A DNA stretch of 64,000 bases from Tenacibaculum gallaicum (GCF_003387615.1 NZ_QUNS01000001.1:598241-662240); one strand, 5' to 3'. Counted from the stretch's first letter, positions 36,670 to 46,236 are shown. Notes: generated by a model from the sequence alone, not told the origin. Made by a program: numbers and translations.

Positions 36670-37866
36670 TTAATTCTTTTTATAAATTTTACTTTTTTTA
36701 CCGTCTTTATCAATAAAGTAGAAACCTTCAGGTAGGTTTTTAATAATATCAGTTTCTTGTGTTTTGCTATTGATAGTAGTTTCATTAATCTTATTTCCGT
36801 TTACATCATGAATAGTCAACTGAGTTGGAGTTTTAAATGATGAAGAATTAGCGCTAGCGTAAGCTTGATTGTTACCTTCATTAGATTCAGATGTGTTTCC
36901 ATGGTAATCTGCTATAGCATGTAAATAATTAAAGCTTGAAAGGTTATATCCTGAATAATTATCCCATATATATATTTCTGAGCACATCTCTTTAGTTTGG
37001 TTTGGAGCTATGCTTAACGAAGAGCTAGGATAAGGAAGGTTAGCTACAATACTTGAACTATTCAAGCTTGAGCTGTTTGTTAGAATTAAAGCTGTATTAT
37101 TAATTGTACCGGTTGCAGCCCCTATATTTTTAATATTAACACAGAATTTATGGTTTTGGTTGGTTCTTAGAGTTAATGCTCCAGATGAGTCTGTACTCGT
37201 ATAAGTTCCTCCTGCATTGATAGACATACTAACGACAACAAAATCAGGGTTACCAATAGGACATCCATTGTTAGAGGAAGGGCCTGCTTGGTTAGGGCAG
37301 TTGTCTTGCCAGTTTTGTACCCCATCACTATCAGAATCTCTATTGTCTTGTGAGTCGCATGCATCACCAATACCGTCATTATCCATATCGTTTTGATTAC
37401 TGTTTGAAACACTTATACAATTATCTTGGCTATTCAAAATACCATCTCCATCATTATCTCCATCAGGAAATATATAGGTCAAAGTTTTAGTTAAACCTGC
37501 ATACTTTACCACCAAAAGAAACTTTTTATTTAGTTCAGTAGAGTAATCTATAAGTGAAGTATTCCACCAATTTTTTAAAGTGTAAGAAGAAAATATTAAG
37601 TCAACATCGTCTTCACGGTTCCAATAACTTCTGGCTATTTCATTTGAAGAGTTTACAGCGTCTTTGTAAACAATTAAGTCTATTTGATGGTGTCTATGTG
37701 TGCCGTAGCTATAATCACCTCTAATTTTAAATTCAAAATCAAATCTTGTGCTAGCAGGAAAGGTTAGTCCTTTTGTTTCATTTACCTTAAAGTCTATAAC
37801 ATCTATGGTTTGAGAAAAGCATGAGAAACTTAAAATAAACAATGTAATTAATGTAATTTTTTTCAT
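36670..37866 (-). CDS. Secreted TSP3/CARDB-repeat protein with T9SS-type sorting tail
   Basis: A 398-residue exported protein. The signal peptide ends near CFSQT (residue 19). Calcium-binding thrombospondin type 3-like repeats lie at about 135-205 (DGDNDGDGILNSQDNC, DNDGIGDACDSQDN, DSDGVQNWQDNCPNQAG). A CARDB-type beta-sandwich (PDFVVVSMSINAGGTYT... AIADYHGNTSESNEGNN) follows. The last 70 residues (TPTQLTIHDVNGNKINETT to LPEGFYFIDKDGKKSKIYKK) match a T9SS C-terminal sorting domain. It should be displayed on or released from the cell surface. Ligand unknown. Monocistronic between two near-identical terminators. Confidence 0.82.
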   Translation of the reverse strand: MKKITLITLFILSFSCFSQTIDVIDFKVNETKGLTFPASTRFDFEFKIRGDYSYGTHRHHQIDLIVYKDAVNSSNEIARSYWNREDDVDLIFSSYTLKNWWNTSLIDYSTELNKKFLLVVKYAGLTKTLTYIFPDGDNDGDGILNSQDNCISVSNSNQNDMDNDGIGDACDSQDNRDSDSDGVQNWQDNCPNQAGPSSNNGCPIGNPDFVVVSMSINAGGTYTSTDSSGALTLRTNQNHKFCVNIKNIGAATGTINNTALILTNSSSLNSSSIVANLPYPSSSLSIAPNQTKEMCSEIYIWDNYSGYNLSSFNYLHAIADYHGNTSESNEGNNQAYASANSSSFKTPTQLTIHDVNGNKINETTINSKTQETDIIKNLPEGFYFIDKDGKKSKIYKKN

Positions 37867-37960
37867 AGTTTTTATGTATTATAATTAATCATTATAAAAA
37901 TCTGGCTTTTTTCTTGTTTATGAGTTAACCATAGATTACTAAAAAGTAAATAAACTATAA

Positions 37961-37998
37961 AACAAAAAAACCGAGCAAATCGCTCGGTTTTTGTTAGG
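37961..37998 (-). terminator. Intrinsic terminator after the beta-helix lipoprotein gene
   Basis: AAAAAAACCGAGC pairs with GCTCGGTTTTT around AAATC. On the minus strand it follows the stop at 38010. Almost the same sequence as the terminator at 36622-36656. Confidence 0.82.
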
Positions 37999-38009
37999 AG
38001 ATATAAGTT

Positions 38010-39209
38010 TTATTGTCTAGTCCATCCAGCTCCCCAAGTAGCATAATCTGTACCAGTTGCAGCATCATTTTCAGTAACGAAATCAGCATCAGCAAAAGCA
38101 ACACCTGTATCGTTTTTTACTTTAACAGTAACATCTTCAAACTTTACATCAGTAGCTTTCAAGTCACCAGAAGTAACACCATTGCCAGTTGGGTTATCAG
38201 TAGCATCACCATCTAAATCAAATCCCTCAGCAAAACCGATTAATAAAACATTGTTGAAAATACCTTGAGTACCAGCTCTTAAACGGATAGCTTCATTTGC
38301 AGTTCCAGAACCTAACCCTTCAATAGTTAAGTTAGTTACTGTTGGCTTAGAGAAAAACTTAGGGCTAGATAAGTTTCCTATATCAGTATTGTAACCATCA
38401 GCTTCAATTCCTTTGTCATGGTCAGTACCGTGCATAACATAAGCGTCTGTAATAGTACCAGAGTATCCTTCAGTCCAGTCAATAGAATCGTCTTCAGCAT
38501 TAACAATAGATACATTATTTACGTTTACAGTTCCTCCAAAGAATTCTACACCATCATCCTTTCCTTCAAACATTTGAATGTACTCTACAGTTGTACCATT
38601 ACCAACTCCGTAGAAAGAAAACCCGTTGTTTTCAGATTGACCATCTGCTTTACCTCCAGAGTACTCAACTCTTACATAACGTAAAGTACCTGAATTATCA
38701 TCAGCTACATCTCCACCGTAAGGTAAACTAGCGATTTCTGAAGTTGAAGTAGCAGTACCACCAGCTACAGAGTTAATAGGAGCTTTACCTAATAAGATTA
38801 GTCCTCCCCAATCACCTGCATTAGGAGTAGTAGCGCTAGAAGTAAAGATAATAGGTTGACTAGATGTTCCTTCTGCTATAATTTTTGCACCTTGAGAAAT
38901 AGCTAAATAAACATCAGCACCTGTTGCAGCAGCTTTAATAACTGTTCCAGCAGGAATTGTTAAAGTAGTACCATCTTCAAATATAGTTGGTCCTGTAATT
39001 GTGTATGCTTTAGAAGCATCTAATGTTAAATCAGTAGTATAATTTCCTTTTAATTCGATTGCATCGTTATTGTCCGATCCACCCCCGTTGTTATTTGTGT
39101 TATTTGTAACACTATTATCATTAATAATAATGTCTGCAGTGTCATCATCTCCACATGAAGTAAATAACGTAGCTGCTAAAGCTAATCCTAATAAAAAATT
39201 ATTTTTCAT
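38010..39209 (-). CDS. Surface lipoprotein with a probable right-handed beta-helix, paired with a TonB receptor
   Basis: A 399-residue lipoprotein: lipobox LFTSC with Cys19, followed by GDDD, a surface-export-type acidic tail, and an Asn/Gly-rich spacer. The body has repeating short strands (AYTITGPTIFEDGTTLTIPAG, then GAKIIAEGTSSQPIIFTSS, then VEYIQMFEGKDDGVEFFGG), the pattern of a right-handed parallel beta-helix. Similar proteins are sometimes auto-named multidrug transporter, which the sequence does not support. Second gene of an operon, 43 bases after the TonB receptor, so it is probably the receptor's extracellular partner. Substrate unknown. Confidence 0.78.
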   Translation of the reverse strand: MKNNFLLGLALAATLFTSCGDDDTADIIINDNSVTNNTNNNGGGSDNNDAIELKGNYTTDLTLDASKAYTITGPTIFEDGTTLTIPAGTVIKAAATGADVYLAISQGAKIIAEGTSSQPIIFTSSATTPNAGDWGGLILLGKAPINSVAGGTATSTSEIASLPYGGDVADDNSGTLRYVRVEYSGGKADGQSENNGFSFYGVGNGTTVEYIQMFEGKDDGVEFFGGTVNVNNVSIVNAEDDSIDWTEGYSGTITDAYVMHGTDHDKGIEADGYNTDIGNLSSPKFFSKPTVTNLTIEGLGSGTANEAIRLRAGTQGIFNNVLLIGFAEGFDLDGDATDNPTGNGVTSGDLKATDVKFEDVTVKVKNDTGVAFADADFVTENDAATGTDYATWGAGWTRQ

Positions 39210-39252
39210 TGTTTTAAAGTTTAATTGTATTCTTTTTTTGAGTTTATTTTTG

Positions 39253-42069
39253 TTAAAATTTGTATTTAAGTCCTAAGCTTATATTTGTTCCTCTTTTGTA
39301 TTCAGATAGAGTTACATCTCCAATTGAAGTATTTTCTCTAACTCTTTTTATAGATGGGTCTAGTAAGTTTTTAGCTTTTAAGTCAACTTCCCAGTTTTCT
39401 CCGAATTTATTTTTCCAAATAAAATCGACTGTAGGAACTCCTTTTTCAATAACGTTTCCTAATTCACCTGCGCCTAAAGCATCAATTCTATCAGAGAAGT
39501 AAGAGAATACTAATGAAGTTATAGGTTTATAGTTTTTAAATTGAGTAGGTGTATAGTTTAAGTTAGCGTTAATTAAGAAGGGCGAGGCTCCTTGTAATTC
39601 ATCACTATCTCTATTAAAGGTTGTAGCGTACCCTGAAACTCCTTTAATCTCTTTTTTTAAGTCTTGGTCGGTATGCATGTAAGTAAAGTTAAAACCAGCA
39701 GACATTACCGTGTCATCATCTTCGTCTTTTACTAAGTTTTTACGAATTTCAATCTCAACACCAGCAACAGTTGCTTTGTCACCAGTTCTAAAATAGCGTT
39801 GGTTACCAGCTGCGCTATTTGCAATTACTAAGTTTACAGGATCGTTGATTTGCTTACCAAAAGCTCCGATAGATAATAACTCATCTCTTGAGATAAACCA
39901 TTCATATTTTAAATCTAAGTTGAAGATTTTAGAGAATGAAGGGTTGTCTAATAAATCTGGGTTCCCCCCAATTCTTTGTCCGATTCCTTCGTAAATAAAT
40001 GGAGCCACTTCTTTAAATTCAGGTACAGATACAGTTTGACTGAAATTGAAGCGTAAGTTTTGATCTTCGTTTACAGCATATTTTACGTTTAAACTAGGTA
40101 AGAAAAATGTTTCTGATGCATTTCTAAAACCAGGATCATTAGGGTTAATGTTGATTACGTCGTAGGTAACTTCTTGGTTAAAAGACTCTATTCTAATACC
40201 AGGAACAAATACCCATTTTTCACCAGACTTAATTTCTCCTGAAATATATCCTGCATGTATTTTTAATGTACCATTGTAAGTGTTTTCATATAAACCAGGT
40301 AAACTAGCGATGTTGCTGTTTTCAAAACCAGGTAACTTTCTAAAAACATCTAGTTTAAAGATTTTTCCTGTTTGGTTTTTAAATATCTGGGCATTATTAA
40401 TGTTGAAAATACTATTAAAATTATTTACATCAGAAACTTCATATTTAGAATCTAAAATATCATAACCATATCTAATATTGTTAAAGTCTCTTTCTTTAAT
40501 CCTTCCGTTATAACCAAAATTGAAAGTTAAGTTTTCGGTAGCTTTATAAGCTAAATTAACTCGACTGTTTAACTCTTCATCAATAATTTTTTGGAAATAA
40601 CGTTGATTGTCAAATGAGTTATTTGTATAAAAAACTGCATTTGTATTCGGGTCATTATCTAAAGTGTTTTGAAAATTTTCTAAACTTATTCTCTTTCTAT
40701 CTGGTTCATGAGCAAATACATTGTTATAACCAATTCCCCAGCTTACTTTTAATTTATTATCCTCAAAGTTATGCTCTCCAGTTAATTGGTTAACAAATAC
40801 TAAATCTTGATTGTATTGAACGTTCATTTGATAGAAACCTTCATCAGTATTGTTTAAAGCATCTCTGTTTTTACCTAACCCTTTAAAACCATAGTAACCT
40901 ACTTCGTCACCTGAGTTATTTAAAAATAAAGATGTAAACTTAACCTTATTGTTGCCGTCAATTCTGTATAGAGCACTTAACATTGCAGTTGTTGAAGTAG
41001 AATATTCATATTCTTTTGCATTTGGGTATTCTTTTTTAAATACGTTTGAGAAATCTACAATTGGTCCTTCTCTATATTCAAAATCTCTGTTGAATGATGC
41101 TGTACCAAAAAGACTTAATCTACCACCGTTTTTAAAATTAAAAGATTTACCAGCATTTAGGGCAATAGAATTATTAACAGGACTTCCTGCATTTACAGGG
41201 TCAACTCCATGAGAAAGAACTACTGCATAAGGGTTGTGTTTAAAACGATTGTAATAACCAAAATTCCCTGTTCCTTCGCTTTTTCTGAAGTCTTCTCCCA
41301 TGGCTCTAGAATTAACCCCAGAACCAATACTTACCTCTACAAAACCATTTCCTCTATATTCTTTAGAAGAGATGTCAATATTACCAGCAGCAAAGTCTCC
41401 GTAAAAATTTGATGAATATGCTTTACTAATTGATACGTTTTGAATTATATCAGAAGGGAATAAATTTAGGTCTATATTTTTTTTAGCAATATCATTAGAT
41501 GGTAATGAAAGACCGTTCATTGTTGTGTTTAAATATCTATCACCTAAACCACGTACATATACATTACTAGATCCTTCTTGTTTAGAAACACCCGATATTT
41601 TTGAAACAGCACCTGCAGCGTCAGAAATACCCTTAGAAGAAAGCTCTTCTGCTCCAATACTTTCTTTGATAACTGTAGCTTTCTTTTGTTCTAATAATAA
41701 AGCACTTGCTCTATCTTTACTGGTAGAAGCTTTAATTTCAACTTCATCTAGTGCAACACCTTCATTTGCGCCTAAGTCTTGATTAACTGTTATTGTTTCG
41801 TTTGCTTTTACTAATATTGGTTTTTCAACTGTTTGATAACCAACAAAACTAAAAACAATAGTTTGGTTTCCTGCAGGCACACTAAGCGTGTACTTACCAT
41901 CCATATCGGTTGTCCCCCCGATTGAAGTTCCTTTAATAAAGACATTAGCAAAAGGTAATGCCTCACCACTCATCTCTTTATCTGTTACAGTTCCTGTTAC
42001 AGTTCCTTTGCTTTGCGAAAAAGCAAAGTTGCAAAGGCTTAAAAGAGTAATAAATATTATTTTTTTCAT
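39253..42069 (-). CDS. TonB-dependent receptor with carboxypeptidase-like N-terminal domain
   Basis: A 938-residue outer-membrane transporter. The signal peptide (1-18, FAFSQS) is followed by a carboxypeptidase-like domain (GTVTGTVTDKEMSGEALPFA). The plug has SNVYVRGLGDRYLNTTMNGL, the TonB-receptor plug arrangement in which the box reads VYVRGLGDRY. The barrel ends SLGLKYKF. First gene of an operon with the beta-helix lipoprotein. A weak Pho-box-like repeat (TTAACAT-TTAA-GAAACAT at 42160-42177, minus strand) lies about 90 bases upstream. Substrate not inferable. Confidence 0.92.
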   Translation of the reverse strand: MKKIIFITLLSLCNFAFSQSKGTVTGTVTDKEMSGEALPFANVFIKGTSIGGTTDMDGKYTLSVPAGNQTIVFSFVGYQTVEKPILVKANETITVNQDLGANEGVALDEVEIKASTSKDRASALLLEQKKATVIKESIGAEELSSKGISDAAGAVSKISGVSKQEGSSNVYVRGLGDRYLNTTMNGLSLPSNDIAKKNIDLNLFPSDIIQNVSISKAYSSNFYGDFAAGNIDISSKEYRGNGFVEVSIGSGVNSRAMGEDFRKSEGTGNFGYYNRFKHNPYAVVLSHGVDPVNAGSPVNNSIALNAGKSFNFKNGGRLSLFGTASFNRDFEYREGPIVDFSNVFKKEYPNAKEYEYSTSTTAMLSALYRIDGNNKVKFTSLFLNNSGDEVGYYGFKGLGKNRDALNNTDEGFYQMNVQYNQDLVFVNQLTGEHNFEDNKLKVSWGIGYNNVFAHEPDRKRISLENFQNTLDNDPNTNAVFYTNNSFDNQRYFQKIIDEELNSRVNLAYKATENLTFNFGYNGRIKERDFNNIRYGYDILDSKYEVSDVNNFNSIFNINNAQIFKNQTGKIFKLDVFRKLPGFENSNIASLPGLYENTYNGTLKIHAGYISGEIKSGEKWVFVPGIRIESFNQEVTYDVININPNDPGFRNASETFFLPSLNVKYAVNEDQNLRFNFSQTVSVPEFKEVAPFIYEGIGQRIGGNPDLLDNPSFSKIFNLDLKYEWFISRDELLSIGAFGKQINDPVNLVIANSAAGNQRYFRTGDKATVAGVEIEIRKNLVKDEDDDTVMSAGFNFTYMHTDQDLKKEIKGVSGYATTFNRDSDELQGASPFLINANLNYTPTQFKNYKPITSLVFSYFSDRIDALGAGELGNVIEKGVPTVDFIWKNKFGENWEVDLKAKNLLDPSIKRVRENTSIGDVTLSEYKRGTNISLGLKYKF

Positions 42070-42203
42070 TCTAACTAACTTGTGTTCTTAAATACCCTGC
42101 AAAAGTGATGTGGTATTGTAAACCTAATGTTAGTTAGAAATTACTATTGTATTATTAGAATGTTTCTTAAATGTTAACCAGAGAAGTGTATGTTATCTTA
42201 ATA

Positions 42204-44534
42204 TTAATTGCTAGAGAATTTCAAACCAAAAACAAAGGTTCTTGGTGTAGCTGGACCGTAAATAAAATTGCTGTCACGTTCTTTGCCAACATCAAATTTT
42301 GATTGGTATGCATCAAAAATATTCTTAACTCCAGCAGTAAGTTCTAGGTTAGTGTTCAATTTTTCTATTTCAAAAGTATAACTGCTGTTAATGCCTAAAT
42401 TGAAAAAAGAAGGAGAGGTGAAATATTCATCAGCTATTAGGTTTTGTGGAGAAGCTAAATGTAGTACTTTCATGCTTCCTGTATACACTAAGTTTAAAGC
42501 AGTTTTAAATTTTTGGTTTGGTGTGTAGGTTGCAGTTGCGTAACCATAAGTATTTGGAGTGCGTAAAAATTCTTTTTTTAATGGTAATTCATCAGAATTA
42601 TTAACTGCTGTATTGTATTTGCTAGATTGATATGTAAACCCTGCATCTAATTGTAGAATACCATCATAATTTAATCGTGTTTCTAAAGTGATTCCTTTTA
42701 CTACGGCACCATCACCATTTCTTTTTTCAAAAACTTCACCAAAAGCATCTTCTCCAATAGATTCTAAATAAAAAGCATCTTTTAAATTTGTGTAAAAACT
42801 CTCAAAGGTGAACCCGTAAATATAATGTTCGGTAGGTTTGTCGTAATTAAAGGATAACGTATAACTATTAGAACGTTCTCTTTTTAAGTTGTCAGCTAAT
42901 AGCACTCGTGAAACCCCACCACCAGCAAAGGCAATATGCAAATCGGTATCAAACGCTTGAGGTGCTCTAAACCCGGTTCCCCATGTTCCTCTGATTTGGG
43001 TATTCTCAAAAGGTTTAAATAATAAAGATACTCGGGGGCTAGCTACATTGTTAACAATGGTTTTTTGAGTTCCGTCTTGTTTTAAAGCATTCAATTTATG
43101 ATTGTCGTAACGAACACCTGTTAATAGATTTAACTGCTTGTTTATTTCCCAATCACTTTGAAAAAAGAACCCGAAGTTTTGAGTTAATTGATCTACCTTG
43201 TATTCGTATGCTTCAATAACATCAAAAACATCGTCTTGTACAAATTCACCACCTAAAGTAAATACATTATTTCCTCCTAAAAACTCCTCTAATTGGTGGT
43301 TGAATTGTAAGCCACCTTGAAAAGTAGTTGTAGTTGAGTTTCCATAAGGAGGTTTTGCTAAATGATCTGTGTCTTGAGGAGTGCCAACATCTGGACGAAT
43401 ACCTGTGTAATGTTCCCTATCGGTATATTGTGTGGCAAAATAAGAAATAATTGAACTTTTATCATCGTTAAAATTAATTTGATAATCAATATTTCCTACA
43501 TAAACATCGTGTACACGTTCTTCCGATTGCATTGCAAAATGAGGCGCTTTATCAACCATTTCTCCACCATAACGATATTCATTCATTTTGCTAAAATTAA
43601 CTTCTATTTTTTGATTGTCTGTCGGAAGGAAAAACAAATTAGTTCCAAATGAGTTATTTTTTAACTCAGGTAGTTCAGAAAAATTATCACCATTAGCATC
43701 ATACAGTTCTCTTTTTCTGTTATTGATAAAAAATGAAGCACCAGCATTTCTGTCTTCATTTATAACAGTAGCATTTCCGGCAATAATATGATCTGAAGCA
43801 CCTTTGATATTCTGATAGGTGTAACCTATACTATAATTGTTTTTCTTCGGAATTTTGGTAATTACATTCACCGTACCACCAATAGCACTAGAGCCATATA
43901 AGGCAGAACCACCACCACGAACTACCTCAATGCGTTCAATCATGTTGGTAGGTACTTGTTCTAATCCGTACAATCCAGTTAACGGACTAAAAATAGGACG
44001 ACCATTAATCAAAATCTGAGAGTATCCGCCAGCTAAACCATTCATTCGGAGTTGTGTATAATTACAAGTTTGACAATCGGTTTCTACACGTAAACCAGTT
44101 TGAAACTTTAATCCTTCCGATAAGTTACATGCTTGTACATCTGCCAAGGTTTGACTGTTGATAACATTTACAATAACAGGGCTATTGGTTCTACGTTTAT
44201 CGGTACGAGTACCTGTAACAGTGACTTGATCTAAAATTTCAGCAGTTTCTGTTAATGTAAAATTGATTGTTTTTTCTTCTGAAGGATTTAGAGTGAAGGT
44301 TTTTCTTTCTGACAAAAAACCAATACTAGATGCAACTAAGACAAATTTGTTTTTTGTTGTCTCTAATCTATAGTTACCTGATTCATCTGTGGTAGTTCCG
44401 TCTTCTGTTCCTTTTATAAATACATTAGCAAATGGTATGGTTTCTCCTGAGGAAGAAGTAATTTTCCCTTTAATCGTTTGTCCATTTACAATGCTTGATA
44501 CTAATATTAAAGCTAAGGCAATGTGATTTTTCAT
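42204..44534 (-). CDS. TonB-dependent receptor, probably for a metal or metal complex
   Basis: A 776-residue receptor: signal peptide (1-18), carboxypeptidase-like domain (GKITSSSGETIPFANVFIKG), plug with ILINGRPIFSPL and RIEVVRGGGSALYGSSAIGG, and a barrel ending FVFGLKFSS. The plug contains a DCQTCNY segment, a CxxC pair that could hold a metal or a disulfide. It is divergent from a DtxR/MntR-type repressor gene, and a palindromic operator overlaps its own promoter region (-7 box TATATTTG at 44581-44588). Control by iron or manganese is therefore likely, with a metal, siderophore or haem as cargo. Which one cannot be told from sequence. Confidence 0.92.
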   Translation of the reverse strand: MKNHIALALILVSSIVNGQTIKGKITSSSGETIPFANVFIKGTEDGTTTDESGNYRLETTKNKFVLVASSIGFLSERKTFTLNPSEEKTINFTLTETAEILDQVTVTGTRTDKRRTNSPVIVNVINSQTLADVQACNLSEGLKFQTGLRVETDCQTCNYTQLRMNGLAGGYSQILINGRPIFSPLTGLYGLEQVPTNMIERIEVVRGGGSALYGSSAIGGTVNVITKIPKKNNYSIGYTYQNIKGASDHIIAGNATVINEDRNAGASFFINNRKRELYDANGDNFSELPELKNNSFGTNLFFLPTDNQKIEVNFSKMNEYRYGGEMVDKAPHFAMQSEERVHDVYVGNIDYQINFNDDKSSIISYFATQYTDREHYTGIRPDVGTPQDTDHLAKPPYGNSTTTTFQGGLQFNHQLEEFLGGNNVFTLGGEFVQDDVFDVIEAYEYKVDQLTQNFGFFFQSDWEINKQLNLLTGVRYDNHKLNALKQDGTQKTIVNNVASPRVSLLFKPFENTQIRGTWGTGFRAPQAFDTDLHIAFAGGGVSRVLLADNLKRERSNSYTLSFNYDKPTEHYIYGFTFESFYTNLKDAFYLESIGEDAFGEVFEKRNGDGAVVKGITLETRLNYDGILQLDAGFTYQSSKYNTAVNNSDELPLKKEFLRTPNTYGYATATYTPNQKFKTALNLVYTGSMKVLHLASPQNLIADEYFTSPSFFNLGINSSYTFEIEKLNTNLELTAGVKNIFDAYQSKFDVGKERDSNFIYGPATPRTFVFGLKFSSN

Positions 44535-44580
44535 GTTGAAAATAGTTTCCTGTTAAACAGTTTTAAAATAAAAATTTATG

Positions 44581-44588
44581 CAAATATA
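44581..44588 (-). promoter_or_regulatory. -7 element of the metal-regulated TonB receptor gene
   Basis: Minus strand TATATTTG, an exact TAnnTTTG match 47 bases before the receptor ATG. The palindromic operator starts only 7 bases upstream. Confidence 0.6.
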
Positions 44589-44594
44589 AATTAA

Positions 44595-44614
44595 TTTTTA
44601 GTCTAGGCTAAAAA
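44595..44614. promoter_or_regulatory. Probable DtxR/MntR-type operator
   Basis: TTTTTAGTCTAGGCTAAAAA is a 20-bp palindrome with a single mismatched pair, TTTTTAG-nCTAGn-CTAAAAA. It has the size and TAG/CTA half-site character of DtxR/IdeR-family operators and lies between the divergent receptor and dtxR-like genes, overlapping the receptor promoter. Confidence 0.7.
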
Positions 44615-44638
44615 TATGTTTAATTAAATCAAAAACTA

Positions 44639-44646
44639 TATATTTG
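44639..44646 (+). promoter_or_regulatory. -7 element of the DtxR-family regulator gene
   Basis: TATATTTG matches TAnnTTTG exactly, 20 bases before the ATG. The operator at 44595-44614 covers roughly the -33 to -50 zone of this promoter, consistent with autoregulation. Confidence 0.6.
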
Positions 44647-44666
44647 CATACCTAAAAAAAATAGAG

Positions 44667-45326
44667 ATGTTTAGTCAGTCTGAAGAAAATTATATAAAAA
44701 CAATGTATCATTTGGCTGCTGATTATAAAAAAGGAATCAGTACGAATGCAATTGCAAAAAAACTAGATACAAAAGCATCTTCGGTAACAGATATGGTTAA
44801 AAAACTATCAGAAAAAAATGTGGTTAGTTATAAAAAATATCAAGGAGTAACGTTAACCGATTTTGGAAAAAAAATAGCTGCAAATATTGTTCGTAAACAT
44901 CGATTATGGGAAGTTTTCTTAGTAGATAAATTAAACTTTTCTTGGGATGAAGTACACGAAGTTGCAGAGCAGCTAGAACATATTAAATCTCCCAAATTAA
45001 TTAATGAACTAGATGCTTTTTTAGGTTATCCAAAAAGAGATCCGCATGGAGACCCTATTCCAGATAAAGAAGGAAACTTGCAAATAATAGAAAAAAGTTT
45101 GTTATCAACCTTTAAAAAAGAAGAAATAGGAGTTTGTGTAGGGGTAGACGATAGCTCTTCAGAATTTTTACGTTTTTTAGATAAACAAGGAATCGCTTTA
45201 GGAAAACAAATAAAAATTATAGAAAAAGAACCTTTTGATGGTTCTTTAATGATAGAGATGGAAGGGAAAATACTTTCTGTGTCCAATAAAATAGCAAGTA
45301 ATTTATATCTGCAAAAAACACATTAA
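44667..45326 (+). CDS. DtxR/MntR-family metal-dependent transcriptional repressor
   Basis: A 219-residue regulator. The N-terminal winged helix-turn-helix (SQSEENYIKTMYHLAADYKKG, then DTKASSVTDMVKKLSEKNVV) is followed by the metal-binding/dimerisation domain (RKHRLWEVFLVDKL, HEVAEQLEHI, DPHGDPIPD) with the family's His/Glu ligands. A C-terminal FeoA/SH3-like domain covers about 150-219. With iron or manganese bound, such proteins repress metal-uptake genes. The palindromic operator just upstream and the neighbouring receptor and ZIP genes fit that role. Metal specificity (Fe or Mn) is undecided. Likely co-transcribed with the ZIP gene 18 bases on. Confidence 0.9.
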   Translation: MFSQSEENYIKTMYHLAADYKKGISTNAIAKKLDTKASSVTDMVKKLSEKNVVSYKKYQGVTLTDFGKKIAANIVRKHRLWEVFLVDKLNFSWDEVHEVAEQLEHIKSPKLINELDAFLGYPKRDPHGDPIPDKEGNLQIIEKSLLSTFKKEEIGVCVGVDDSSSEFLRFLDKQGIALGKQIKIIEKEPFDGSLMIEMEGKILSVSNKIASNLYLQKTH

Positions 45327-45344
45327 AAAATTATATAAAAACAT

Positions 45345-46181
45345 ATGAATACATTTGATCAATTAGTAGCTTTTGGAAAAGAGCACCCAATTCAAGCAGC
45401 TTTATATGCATCCCTTTTTACATGGGGTTTGACCGCTTTAGGAGCAAGTTTAGTGTTCTTTTTCAAAAAAATGAACCGAGCTGTTTTAGATGGAATGCTA
45501 GGTTTTACAGGTGGAGTAATGGTAGCAGCAAGTTTTTGGAGTTTGCTGGCACCAGCAATAGATAACAGTCCAGGAGAAGGGTTTGTAAAGGTGCTTCCTT
45601 CAGCAATAGGTTTTGCTTTGGGGGCTGTAGCGTTGTTTGGTATGGATAAAATATTACCGCACTTACATATTAATTTTAAAGAGCATGAAGTTGAAGGTGT
45701 AAAAACAAGTTGGCACAAAACAACCTTATTAGTGTTGGCAATTACTTTACATAATATCCCAGAAGGTTTAGCAGTTGGAGTGTTGTTTGGGGCGGCTTCT
45801 ACAATGGTAGGAGTAGAGCAAACCGAAATGATTATCGCTGCTGTTTCATTAGCCATTGGTATTGGAATTCAAAATTTCCCAGAAGGATTTGCAGTTGCAA
45901 TGCCTTTAAGAAGACAAGGAGTGGGGCGTTTTAAAAGTTTTTGGTACGGACAATTGTCAGCTATTGTGGAGCCTATGGCAGCTGTTTTAGGAGCTGTAGC
46001 AGTATCTTTTTTTACACCGATTTTACCTTACGCATTAGCGTTTGCAGCAGGAGCAATGATTTTTGTAGTAGTTGAAGAAGTAATTCCAGAAACACAACGA
46101 GATAAATATACTGATATCGCAACTCTAGGCTTCATTGGAGGGTTTATTGTAATGATGTCGTTGGATGTTGGTTTAGGATAG
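45345..46181 (+). CDS. ZIP-family divalent metal transporter
   Basis: A 278-residue inner-membrane protein with about eight transmembrane helices. TM4 carries the metal-site motif HNIPEGLAVG and TM5 QNFPEGFAVA. Here the first H of the TM5 motif is Q, as in GufA-type ZIP proteins. The short cytoplasmic His-containing loop (HLHINFKEHE) precedes TM4. It should import Zn, Fe or Mn. Downstream of and probably in an operon with the DtxR-family repressor; the TonB receptor across the intergenic region would supply the periplasm. Confidence 0.92.
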   Translation: MNTFDQLVAFGKEHPIQAALYASLFTWGLTALGASLVFFFKKMNRAVLDGMLGFTGGVMVAASFWSLLAPAIDNSPGEGFVKVLPSAIGFALGAVALFGMDKILPHLHINFKEHEVEGVKTSWHKTTLLVLAITLHNIPEGLAVGVLFGAASTMVGVEQTEMIIAAVSLAIGIGIQNFPEGFAVAMPLRRQGVGRFKSFWYGQLSAIVEPMAAVLGAVAVSFFTPILPYALAFAAGAMIFVVVEEVIPETQRDKYTDIATLGFIGGFIVMMSLDVGLG

Positions 46182-46204
46182 GAACTAAATAAGAATAAAC
46201 TTAA

Positions 46205-46236
46205 AAAAGCTAAACAAATCCTGTTTAGCTTTTTGT
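46205..46236 (+). terminator. Intrinsic terminator after the ZIP gene
   Basis: AAAAGCTAAACA pairs with TGTTTAGCTTTTT around a short loop. Confidence 0.82.

Noticed and set aside
36622..37998. The two similar hairpins considered as an IS or CRISPR-like repeat pair
   Set aside because: Each is a normal intrinsic terminator at the end of a gene; there is no transposase, no spacer pattern and no target duplication.
45392..45856. 154-codon minus-strand frame over the ZIP gene
   Set aside because: Antisense shadow of conserved transmembrane coding sequence, no independent signals.
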